The translations under genes were made by a program, and so were the position numbers. Below the pieces are notes generated by a model. That model was not told the DNA's origin, made no database searches, and was given only the letters and a program-made list of their open reading frames with translations. A stretch of 64,000 nucleotides of DNA from UBA6522 sp965221035. GTDB taxonomy: Bacteria; Pseudomonadota; Gammaproteobacteria; Steroidobacterales; Rariloculaceae. How positions within the stretch are numbered: position 1 is the stretch's first letter; each line of letters starts with the position of its first letter. The stretch covers positions 620,001 to 684,000 of the forward strand of contig OZ244860.1 of the NCBI GenBank assembly GCA_965221035.1, written 5' to 3'. Below, piece after piece: positions 39,193-48,362 of this stretch.

Positions 39193-40545
39193 TCAGTGGC
39201 TGTTCAGTTGGCCGGCGATTCGCAGCGCGACTTCCATCGCCTGTTCGTAGTTCAACCGCGGATCGACCTGGGTCTTGTACGCCCGGAAGAGGTCGCCCTC
39301 CTTCAGCCCCCGGGCGCCGCCCACGCATTCGGTGACGTTTTCGCCAGTAAGTTCCAGGTGCACTCCGCCCAGGATGGTGCCCGCCTCCCGGTGGATTCGA
39401 AAGGCCGCCTGGATCTCCTTGACGATATTGTCGAATCGCCGCGTCTTGTAGCCATCCCGGGTGGACTCGGTGTTGCCGTGCATGGGATCGCAGATCCACA
39501 ACACCCGCTTGCCGGTGGCCTGGACGGCCTCGATCAGGCGGGGCAGTTCCTCCTCCACCTTCGCCGCGCCGAGACGGGTGATGAGCGACAGCCGGCCGGG
39601 CTCGTCGTCCGGGTTGAGGCGGTCGATCAGCCTGTGCAGCTGCTCCTGGCCGACGGACCCGCCGATCTTGATGCCGATGGGGTTGGTGATTCCCCTGAAG
39701 TACTCCACGTGGGCACTGTCGGGGTCCGCGGTGCGCATTCCGATCCAGGGGAAGTGCGTCGTGAGGTTGTACCAGGCCTGCCGATGGGCCAGAAAACGCG
39801 TCTGCGCCTGCTCGTAGGGCAGATGCAGTCCCTCGTGGCAGGTGTAGAACTCGACCCGCTGGGTGTTGATCGACTCCCGGCCGATCATCTCGTAGAACTC
39901 AAGCGAATCCGACACCGACTGCACAAGCCTTCGATACTCGGCCGCCATGGCGGACTCGCCGACAAAGTCGAGATCCCAGTTCTCCGGGTGGTGCAGGTCG
40001 GCAAAGCCGCCGTCGATCAGCGAACGCACGAAGTTGAGCGTGAGCGCGGCCCGCTCGTAGCCTCTCAGCATCAGGGACGGATCCGGCTCGCGGTCCTCGG
40101 CCACGAACGGGCTGCGGTTGACCAGGTCCCCGCGGAAGCTCGGCAGCGACTGCCCATCCCGGACTTCCTCGTCGGCGCTGCGCGGTTTTGCGTACTGGCC
40201 CGCCATCCGGCCGACCCGGATCACCGGCACCTTCAGGCCCGACGTCAGCACCAGCGACATCTGCAGCAGGATCTTGAGTTTCTGGACGATGATCTCGGAC
40301 TGGCACTCTTCAAAACTTTCGGCGCAGTCCCCGCCCTGCAGCAGGAAGGCCTCGCCACGCTGCGCCTTCGCGAGCCTGGACTTGAGTTCCTCGATCTCCC
40401 AGCTGGTGACCAGCGGCGGCAGCTTCGAAAGCGCGGACAGCGCCGTCTGCAGGCTCGCCGGATCCTTGTACGACGGCTGCTGGCTGACGCGCAGATCCTG
40501 CCAACTCGAGGGGCTCCAGTCGGTAATGGGTTTTGTGGCGGCCAT
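39193..40545 (-). CDS. Class II (plant-type) 3-deoxy-7-phosphoheptulonate synthase
   Basis: This 450-residue enzyme condenses phosphoenolpyruvate and erythrose 4-phosphate in the first step of the shikimate pathway. Class II signatures are LLQGGDCAESFEEC, RVGRMAGQYAKPRS, FYTCHEGLHLPYEQA, WIGMRTA and CDPMHGNT. It feeds chorismate, used by the salicylate synthase elsewhere in the window. It starts at ATG 40545 with TATAGT (minus strand, 40555-40560) 9 nt upstream, and it lies 17 nt upstream of uvrC. Confidence 0.95.
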   Translation of the reverse strand: MAATKPITDWSPSSWQDLRVSQQPSYKDPASLQTALSALSKLPPLVTSWEIEELKSRLAKAQRGEAFLLQGGDCAESFEECQSEIIVQKLKILLQMSLVLTSGLKVPVIRVGRMAGQYAKPRSADEEVRDGQSLPSFRGDLVNRSPFVAEDREPDPSLMLRGYERAALTLNFVRSLIDGGFADLHHPENWDLDFVGESAMAAEYRRLVQSVSDSLEFYEMIGRESINTQRVEFYTCHEGLHLPYEQAQTRFLAHRQAWYNLTTHFPWIGMRTADPDSAHVEYFRGITNPIGIKIGGSVGQEQLHRLIDRLNPDDEPGRLSLITRLGAAKVEEELPRLIEAVQATGKRVLWICDPMHGNTESTRDGYKTRRFDNIVKEIQAAFRIHREAGTILGGVHLELTGENVTECVGGARGLKEGDLFRAYKTQVDPRLNYEQAMEVALRIAGQLNSH

Positions 40546-40665
40546 GGTGGCGCGACTATACACCGCCAGGGCGCATGCGGAAAACCGCACACGCGTGAAT
40601 TCCGCGGGAAAATTACGGTGCCGACGGTATGAATTCGGCCCGGACAATGCTGGTATCATGTCGCC

Positions 40666-42396
40666 ATGTCCCGTCGCCACCCGAATCCCGCACACCCGCG
40701 CCCCTTCATCCGGCGCGTGTGGGCGCCGTTGTGCCTGCTTGCCGGTTTCGGTGTGTGGCTGCACGCCCAGGAGCCTGAAACGGAGGCCGGTGCCGCAGCG
40801 GAGGAGCCGGTCGCTCAGGAAGATTCCCTGGAGGGGATGGGCGGTGCCGATTCGGATTCGGATTCGGATTCGGATTCGGATTCGGAGCAGGATGATGACG
40901 AATCGTCCGACAGGGGGGGATCCGGCGGCGGAACGGTGACCCTGCTGCAGATCCAGGGCGCCATCGGGCCGGCCACCGCCGACTTCCTGACCCGCGGATT
41001 CGAGACGGCCGAGGAGTCCAACGCCGCCCTCATCGTGCTGGAGATGGACACGCCCGGCGGGCTGGACACGTCCATGCGCGAGATCATCCAGGGTATTCTC
41101 GCCTCGTCCGTGCCGGTGGCCACCTACGTTTGGCCCCAGGGCGCGCGCGCGGCAAGCGCCGGAACCTACATCCTCTACGCAAGCCACTTCGCCGCCATGG
41201 CGCCCGCGACCAATCTCGGCGCCGCCACCCCCGTCGCCATCGGCGCGCCCGCGCCGGCCTCGCCCGCCGGTCCGGCCGACGACGAGGAAGAAGAGGCGGA
41301 GGCCGACGAAGACTCGGATGCCTCCGATGAAGATGCGAGCGACACGGGAGACGATGCGGCGGACGGCGCGGACGCGGACTCTGCCGATTCGGATTCAGCC
41401 GACGCGGACTCTGCCGACGCCGACCAGGACTCGGCCGACGCGGACGATGCGCAGACCGACGACGCCGATGACACGGCCACCGACAGCGAGCCTTCGGACC
41501 TGATCCCGATGCCTTCCACCGCCACGGAACGCAAGGCCGTCAACGACGCCGTGGCCTATATCCGCGGGCTGGCGGAATTGCGCGGCCGCAACGCCGACTG
41601 GGCCGAAGCGGCCGTGCGGGCGGCGGAGAGCCTGAGCTCGCGGGAAGCGCTTGAGATGAACGTCATCGACCTCATCGCCGATGACCTCCCGGACCTGCTC
41701 GAGCAGCTGGACGGTCGGGAGGTGGAAATCGACGGCGAGACGATCACGCTCGACACCTCGGGGCTCATCCTCGAACGAATCGAGCCGGACTGGCGCACGC
41801 GCCTGCTGGAAGTCATCAGCAATCCCACGGTCGCCTACATGCTCATGTTGCTGGGCATCTACGGCCTGATATTCGAGGGCTACAATCCGGGCGCCATCGT
41901 GCCGGGCGTGGTCGGCGCGATCTCCATGCTGCTGGCGCTGTTCGCCTTCCAGGTGCTGCCGATCAACTACGCGGGGTTGGCGCTGATCGCTCTCGGGGTC
42001 ATCCTAATGATTTCGGAATTTCTCGTGCCGAGCTTCGGCGCGCTGGGCATGGGTGGAATCGCCGCGTTCATCTTCGGTTCGGTCATCCTGATCGACTCCG
42101 ATATTCCCGGTTTCGGCGTCGCGCTGCCCCTGATCATCACCATCGCCGCCAGCGGCGCGCTGGTCCTGCTGGGCATCGTGTGGTTCGCGGTCAGGTCGCG
42201 CGACCGGCCGGTGGTCAGCGGCGTGGAGGAAATGGTCGGCGCCCATGCCGAAGCGCTGCACGACTTCGACAGCCAGGGGCAGGTCTGGGTGCACGGTGAG
42301 CGCTGGACCGCCAGGGCTTCCGCGCCGGTAAAGGCGGGCCAGCCGCTCGAAGTGGTCCAGGTCGACGGGCTGACGCTGCATGTGCGACCCCGATAG
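40666..42396 (+). CDS. NfeD-type membrane serine protease with Asp/Ser-rich insert
   Basis: This 576-residue protein has a signal peptide (residues 1-35), a DS-repeat segment (residues 62-76), and a ClpP-like protease domain with GGLDTSMREI, catalytic Ser164 in ARAASAGTY and a Lys partner in the TERKAVND region. Then come four hydrophobic helices (residues 390-510) and a C-terminal OB domain (residues 520-576). An Asp/Ala/Ser-rich insert of about 70 residues (near 204-276) splits the protease domain. The slipin gene follows 69 nt later, the standard NfeD-stomatin pair. TATCAT ends 6 nt before the ATG, suggesting leaderless expression. Confidence 0.88.
   Translation: MSRRHPNPAHPRPFIRRVWAPLCLLAGFGVWLHAQEPETEAGAAAEEPVAQEDSLEGMGGADSDSDSDSDSDSEQDDDESSDRGGSGGGTVTLLQIQGAIGPATADFLTRGFETAEESNAALIVLEMDTPGGLDTSMREIIQGILASSVPVATYVWPQGARAASAGTYILYASHFAAMAPATNLGAATPVAIGAPAPASPAGPADDEEEEAEADEDSDASDEDASDTGDDAADGADADSADSDSADADSADADQDSADADDAQTDDADDTATDSEPSDLIPMPSTATERKAVNDAVAYIRGLAELRGRNADWAEAAVRAAESLSSREALEMNVIDLIADDLPDLLEQLDGREVEIDGETITLDTSGLILERIEPDWRTRLLEVISNPTVAYMLMLLGIYGLIFEGYNPGAIVPGVVGAISMLLALFAFQVLPINYAGLALIALGVILMISEFLVPSFGALGMGGIAAFIFGSVILIDSDIPGFGVALPLIITIAASGALVLLGIVWFAVRSRDRPVVSGVEEMVGAHAEALHDFDSQGQVWVHGERWTARASAPVKAGQPLEVVQVDGLTLHVRPR
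40849..40884 (+). repeat. Perfect hexanucleotide microsatellite (GATTCG)x6
   Basis: Six exact copies of GATTCG encode Asp-Ser repeated six times in the periplasmic linker of the NfeD-type protease. Copy-number changes would lengthen or shorten the linker without breaking the frame. Confidence 0.95.
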
Positions 42397-42465
42397 GCCA
42401 CGCTGAAGGTTTCCGCAATGGGGCCACAGGCCCTGGTCAATCCACTCAACCAGTAGGGACAAACC

Positions 42466-43227
42466 ATGTTTTTCCAACTTTCCACTTATCTCATCGGCGC
42501 CGCCGCGCTGTTTGTCTTCAGCGCGATCAAGGTGTTGCGCGAGTACGAGCGCGCGGTCATCTTCCTGCTCGGCCGGTTCTGGAAGGTCAAGGGACCCGGC
42601 CTGATCATCGTCATTCCGGGCATCCAGAAAATGATACGCGTGGACTTGAGAACCATCGTGATGGACGTGCCCACGCAGGATGTCATCTCCAGGGACAATG
42701 TCTCGGTGAAGGTCAGCGCGGTGATCTATTTCCGCGTGCTGGACCCCGAGCGGGCCATCATCCAGGTGGAAAACCGCGTCGAGGCTACCAGCCAGCTGGC
42801 CCAGACCACGCTGCGGTCAGTGCTCGGCCGGCACGAACTGGACGACATGCTCGCCGAGCGGGACAAGCTCAACGCCGACGTTCAGGAAATCCTCGACCAG
42901 AACACGGAGGCATGGGGCATCAAGGTGACCAACGTCGAGATCAAGCACGTGGACCTGGACGAAAGCATGATTCGCGCCATCGCGGCGCAGGCCGAAGCGG
43001 AACGGGCGCGGCGCGCCAAGATCATTCACGCCGAAGGCGAATTGCAGGCCTCGAAGAAACTCGCCGAAGCGGCGAAAACGCTTTCCTCGGAATCCCAGGC
43101 ACTGCAGTTGCGCTATCTGCAGACGCTCACCGAGATTTCCAGCGAGCGCAATACCAACACCATCGTGTTCCCGCTGCCCATGGACCTGGTGAAGCCGATC
43201 TTCGACAAGTTGCAGGTGAACGACTGA
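42466..43227 (+). CDS. SPFH/stomatin-like slipin protein
   Basis: This 253-residue protein has an N-terminal membrane hairpin (residues 1-18), the SPFH core ([29 protein letters not shown], then [41 protein letters not shown]) and a C-terminal coiled coil rich in Ala/Glu ([33 protein letters not shown]). It forms oligomeric membrane platforms; the preceding NfeD-type protease is its usual partner and cleaves stomatin C-termini in archaeal homologues. Confidence 0.93.
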   Translation: MFFQLSTYLIGAAALFVFSAIKVLREYERAVIFLLGRFWKVKGPGLIIVIPGIQKMIRVDLRTIVMDVPTQDVISRDNVSVKVSAVIYFRVLDPERAIIQVENRVEATSQLAQTTLRSVLGRHELDDMLAERDKLNADVQEILDQNTEAWGIKVTNVEIKHVDLDESMIRAIAAQAEAERARRAKIIHAEGELQASKKLAEAAKTLSSESQALQLRYLQTLTEISSERNTNTIVFPLPMDLVKPIFDKLQVND

Positions 43228-43257
43228 CCAGTGGAGTCCGCGCCGCTGGCCCGCGTA

Positions 43258-43842
43258 TCAGGCGGACCGCTCGGCGGGCTCCCGTGACCGGATGTGCTCG
43301 GCCAGTTCGCCCTGCTTCGTGTGCAGCGTGTGCAACCAGCGCTGGCCGCCCGAGGTAAAGCCGGCCCAGTAGCCGATTTCGACGATCTCGGGCTCCGAGA
43401 ACTGCTCGTGCAGTTCCCGCCACAACGCGTCGTCCGCCCGCTGGGGGTCCCACAGGATGGCATCCGTGTAGCGCAGGGCGGCTTTTTCGCGACGGTTGAA
43501 TCGCTCGGACTCTTCGAACCTGAGCAGCTCGCTCAGGCGGTTGTTCGGATCTTCCTTCGCCCCACGGGCGGCGCCCTGGTTGCTTCAGTAGTCGCAGTTG
43601 AGGCTGTAGGCGATGTAGGTGCGGACCAGTTCCTTCAGCTCGTGTTCCACGAAGCCGACTTCGGCCTGCTTGTCGAACAACATCTTGCGCGTCATGGTGA
43701 ACGCGCGCATCACGTCCGGCTGATGCGCCCTTATGGACTGGTTCTCCGGGCCCGGACGACCGCGTTCGATGGCTTCCTCAAGCCAGCGCCGCACCTCCGG
43801 ATCGGCGATTTCATCGGGCGCCAGGTAGCTTATGTATGCCAT
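43258..43842 (-). CDS. Candidate selenoprotein: carboxymuconolactone decarboxylase/AhpD-like protein with in-frame TGA
   Basis: The ATG at 43842 opens a frame that hits TGA at 43585-43587 and then continues in the same frame for 108 more codons to a TGA at 43258. Both halves look like one carboxymuconolactone decarboxylase/AhpD-like protein of 194 residues: before the stop, HELKELVRTYIAYSLNCDY; after it, SNQGAARG, EKAALRYTDAILW and SEPEIVEIGYWAGFTSGG. The TGA falls at residue 86, making C83-D-Y-(TGA86), exactly where the family's second redox Cys of CxxC lies. AhpD-like selenoproteins with this kind of motif are known from marine metagenomes. A 13-nt hairpin lies 14 nt downstream. The alternative is a Cys-to-stop mutation. 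The gene follows mazG by 101 nt. Confidence 0.7.
43558..43570 (-). promoter_or_regulatory. Candidate bacterial SECIS hairpin after in-frame UGA
   Basis: On the minus-strand RNA, CGCCC-GUG-GGGCG makes a perfect 5-bp stem with a three-base loop starting with G. The loop G is 20 nt after the UGA. Bacterial SECIS elements sit within roughly 16-37 nt of the UGA and have a G in the first two loop positions, which fits. Hairpins of this size are not rare in GC-rich DNA, so this alone proves nothing. Confidence 0.4.
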
Positions 43843-43856
43843 TGGACTCTATGTTT

Positions 43857-43928
43857 GCCGGGTACGTACCAAGTGTATTCGCCGGGAATGTGCCCAGTGC
43901 ACTTGCCGGTTACGCCCCAAGTGTAGGC
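43857..43928. repeat. Three tandem 24-nt degenerate repeats upstream of the selenoprotein candidate
   Basis: Units 43857-43880, 43881-43904 and 43905-43928 each begin GCCGG and contain a central (C)CCAAGTG- or CCCAGTG-like core. They fill most of the 101-nt gap between mazG and the TGA-containing gene, i.e. its likely promoter region. They could be binding sites for a regulator or a simple duplication product. Confidence 0.6.
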
Positions 43929-43943
43929 GGCAACCCGCAAAAA

Positions 43944-44768
43944 TCAACCGCTAGCCTCTCCGCTAGACTTTGCGCGTTTCGCCTCTTGCCACAGCGATTC
44001 CAGGGCCTGAATGTCGAAACTGTCCCAATTTCCTCCCCGCTCCCGCACGAATCCCTCCAATCTCCGAAACCGGCCTTCGAAGCGCCCATTGGCCTCCCGG
44101 AGGCACCGTTCCGGGTCCAGCTTCAGGTGCCGGCACAGATTGATCAGTGAAAACAGCGTGTCGCCCATCTCCGCCGCCATCTCGGCGTGATCGCCGTTGG
44201 CGCATGCCTCGTCCAGTTCGGCCAGTTCCTCATCCACCTTTTCCCGCACCGACGCGGTGTCCGGCCAATCGAAACCCACCCGGGCGGCCCGATTCGACAG
44301 CTTGGTACCGCGCTGGAGCGCCGGCAAGGCCACCGGAACCCCATCCAGGGCACCGGCGAGAGCACCGGCTTGCGTTTCCGCCCGCTCCTTCGCCTTGAGC
44401 GCTTCCCAGGCCCTGGTTTGCGCTTCCGCCGTGTCGACTCGGTCCGACCCGAACACGTTGGGATGGCGCCGGACCATCTTGTCGCAGATGCCTTCCACCA
44501 CGTCGCCGAAGTCGAACGCGCCGCCCTCCTCCGCCATTCGGGCGTGGTAGACCACCTGCAACAGCAGGTCGCCCAGTTCGTCCCTGAGATCGTCCAGGTC
44601 CTGGCGCGTGATCGCGTCCACCACTTCGTAGGCTTCCTCCAGCGTGTAGGGGGCGATGCTTTCGAAGGTCTGCTCAAGGTCCCAGACACATCCATGGTCA
44701 GGATCCCGAAGCTGCGCCATGATTTCCAGCAGATTCGAGATAGTTCGTTTATTGGTTTCTTTTTTCAT
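43944..44768 (-). CDS. mazG: Nucleoside triphosphate pyrophosphohydrolase MazG
   Basis: This 274-residue protein has two MazG domains that hydrolyse (d)NTPs to monophosphates and pyrophosphate. The first has MAQLRDPDHGCVWDLEQT and the metal-binding EEAYEVVDAI/DELGDLLLQVVYHA; the second has VDEELAELDEAC and AEMGDTLFSLINLCRHL. Length and motifs match E. coli MazG (263 aa). The start overlaps the upstream Nudix gene by 20 nt. Confidence 0.95.
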   Translation of the reverse strand: MKKETNKRTISNLLEIMAQLRDPDHGCVWDLEQTFESIAPYTLEEAYEVVDAITRQDLDDLRDELGDLLLQVVYHARMAEEGGAFDFGDVVEGICDKMVRRHPNVFGSDRVDTAEAQTRAWEALKAKERAETQAGALAGALDGVPVALPALQRGTKLSNRAARVGFDWPDTASVREKVDEELAELDEACANGDHAEMAAEMGDTLFSLINLCRHLKLDPERCLREANGRFEGRFRRLEGFVRERGGNWDSFDIQALESLWQEAKRAKSSGEASG

Positions 44769-45427
44769 CGGTTATTAGCGAAATAAACTGCACAAGAATG
44801 GATGCGGTCGCTCCCCAGATCCGATGTCCCTTGTAATCGATTTCGTACACCCGGATCCGGGTGCCGAGGCGTTCGCGATGGGTCAGGCGGATATTCCGCC
44901 CGTCCAGCAGGTACTTCAGGGGCACCTCGAAGACCTCGGCCACTTCGCGGCCGTCCGCCACGGGCCGGAACTCCGTGTCCACAAACGCCACCACGGGCGT
45001 GACCAGAAATCCGGTGACCGTCAGAAGGTCGTCCAGACACCCCGCGAAGGTGACCAGGCGGGGCTCCATGCCCACCTCCTCCTCGGCTTCCCGGACCGCC
45101 GCCGCCACGGGCCCGTCATCGTCGGCCCCGATGCGGCCTCCCGGAAAACTCACCTGGCCCGGGTGGTCTTTCAGGTCCGGCGAGCGCTCGGTGAACAGCA
45201 GCGTCATGCCGGCCGGTCGTTCGATCAAGCCCAGCAGCACGGCGGCGGGGCTGCGCCGCCGTTCCATGAACTCACGCAGGCCAGGGGAGATGGGTCCTTC
45301 AATGTCCCGCCGCAGACGGGCCAGCGGGTCGTCCGAACGTGGCGCATTCGCCAGCCGCGACCGAATGTGGGCGCGCATCGCCGCCAATGCGTCCGGGTCC
45401 ACGGTTGGGGCTGCTGTGTGGTTCGAG

Positions 45428-45447
<20 letters not shown>
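44749..45447 (-). CDS. Nudix hydrolase, CoA pyrophosphatase (NudL/YeaB) type
   Basis: This protein of up to 232 residues has the Nudix box GGRIGADDDGPVAAAVREAEEEVG and the upstream UPF0035-like element LLFTERSPDLKDHPGQVSFPGG that marks the CoA-diphosphatase subgroup. It likely trims CoA or its oxidised forms. The start is uncertain: GTG 45447 overlaps fumC by 20 nt, while ATG 45378 would give 209 residues, closer to the family (about 192-210). It overlaps mazG at its 3' end. Confidence 0.85.
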
Positions 45448-46813
<1,366 letters not shown>

Positions 46814-46865
46814 CGCATCTCCATCTGAACCGGGGCCTCAGGTCTGCGATCCCGGATGAACGGTG

Positions 46866-46871
46866 TATGAT
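46866..46871 (+). promoter_or_regulatory. Candidate -10 box of purB promoter
   Basis: TATGAT, directly preceded by TG, lies 42 nt before the chosen GTG start at 46914. The -35 is weak. It sits in the short divergent region shared with fumC. Confidence 0.3.
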
Positions 46872-46913
46872 GCGCACTCTGCTGCTGCTTGTATAGGGAA
46901 ACCGAGCACGCCG

Positions 46914-48305
46914 GTGGATCCCGCCGACCTCTTCGCACTGTCACCGCTGGATGGGCGCTATGCGTCCAGGACGGCGCCGCTGCGCCCCTACCTCTCGGAG
47001 TCCGCCCTGATACGCTACCGGACGCTGGTGGAAATCCAGTGGCTGCGGCATCTCGCGGCGGAACCCGCCATCGACGGGCTCGCGCCCCTCGAAGAGGCTG
47101 TCGACGCTTCCCTGCATGAGATCCTGGAAGACTTCGACGGCAGCGACGCGCAGCGGGTCAAGGCCATCGAAGCCGACATCAATCACGACGTGAAGGCCGT
47201 GGAGTACTTTCTGAGGGAGCGATTGGCGGAGATTCCGGGGGCTTCCCAGGCCACGGGTGCCTACCTGCATTTCGCCTGCACGTCGGAAGACATCAACAAC
47301 CTGGCCTACGCCCTCATGCTCGGCGACGCCCGCAAGGCCGTGCTGGTGCCTCGATTCGAAGCCCTGGTCGACCGGCTGCAGGCGATGGCGCACGAGCTTG
47401 CCGACGCTTCCATGCTGTCGCGCACCCACGGGCAACCCGCCTCACCCACCACCATGGGCAAGGAGATGGCCAATTTCGCGCACCGCCTGTCGTCCCAGCT
47501 GGCGCAGTTCTCGGAAGCGCGGATCCTCGGCAAGTTCAACGGCGCCGTCGGCAATTTCAACGCCCATCTGTCCGCCTATCCGGACGCGCCGTGGCCGCAG
47601 ATCAGCCGTCGATTCGTCGAATCCCTGGGGCTTGAGAACAACCCCTGCACCACCCAGATCGAACCCCACGACTGGATCGCCGGGTATTGCCACGCGTTGC
47701 TGCGCATCAACACCGTGATGCTCGACCTGTGCCGCGACCTCTGGGGCTATGTCAGTCTGGGCTACTTCCGGCAACGCGCGGCACCGGGCGAGGTGGGATC
47801 CTCGACCATGCCGCACAAGGTCAATCCCATCGATTTCGAGAACGCCGAGGGAAATCTGGGCGTCGCCAACGCGCTCCTGGGGTTCCTGGCGGAAAGACTG
47901 CCCCAGTCCCGGTGGCAGCGGGACCTGTCCGATTCGACCACGCTGCGGAACCTGGCCGTGCCGCTGGGACACAGCCTGCTCGCGGTGGAATCCTGCCTGC
48001 GCGGCCTCGACAAGCTCGAACTGGACCGGGACCGGCTACGGGAAGACCTGGCCGCCAACCCCGAAGTGCTGGCCGAAGCCGTGCAGACCGTGATGCGCCG
48101 CCACGGCGTCCCCGACGCCTACGAACAGCTCAAGGCGCTCACCCGCGGTCAGGGCATCGAGCGCGGGACCCTGGACGAATTCATCGCGGGACTGGACATC
48201 CCTGAAGAGTCCCGTGCCCGGCTGGCTGCGCTGTCACCGGCCGACTATGTCGGGTTGGCCGTGCAGCTGGCCGGTGAAATCAATCGTTCGAACTCCGAAT
48301 CGTGA
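46914..48305 (+). CDS. purB: Adenylosuccinate lyase
   Basis: This 463-residue enzyme of purine synthesis cleaves SAICAR and adenylosuccinate, releasing fumarate. Signatures are LFALSPLDGRYA at the N-terminus, SRTHGQPASPTTMGKE and the catalytic loop GEVGSSTMPHKVNPIDFENAEGN. The GTG at 46914 gives the family-typical N-terminus; a GTG at 46863 adds 17 non-conserved residues. It faces fumC, a member of the same superfamily. Confidence 0.96.
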   Translation: MDPADLFALSPLDGRYASRTAPLRPYLSESALIRYRTLVEIQWLRHLAAEPAIDGLAPLEEAVDASLHEILEDFDGSDAQRVKAIEADINHDVKAVEYFLRERLAEIPGASQATGAYLHFACTSEDINNLAYALMLGDARKAVLVPRFEALVDRLQAMAHELADASMLSRTHGQPASPTTMGKEMANFAHRLSSQLAQFSEARILGKFNGAVGNFNAHLSAYPDAPWPQISRRFVESLGLENNPCTTQIEPHDWIAGYCHALLRINTVMLDLCRDLWGYVSLGYFRQRAAPGEVGSSTMPHKVNPIDFENAEGNLGVANALLGFLAERLPQSRWQRDLSDSTTLRNLAVPLGHSLLAVESCLRGLDKLELDRDRLREDLAANPEVLAEAVQTVMRRHGVPDAYEQLKALTRGQGIERGTLDEFIAGLDIPEESRARLAALSPADYVGLAVQLAGEINRSNSES

Positions 48306-48362
48306 CAAGGGCAGCACCCGACGTGGGTTGGCGCGGTGCTTGCCGGCGCGTCGCGGACCAGC

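Noticed and set aside
43585..43842. Annotating only an 85-residue truncated carboxymuconolactone decarboxylase-like protein
   Set aside because: The frame continues with family-like sequence after a single TGA at the redox Cys position, so a selenocysteine codon (or one point mutation) explains it better than a natural short gene.
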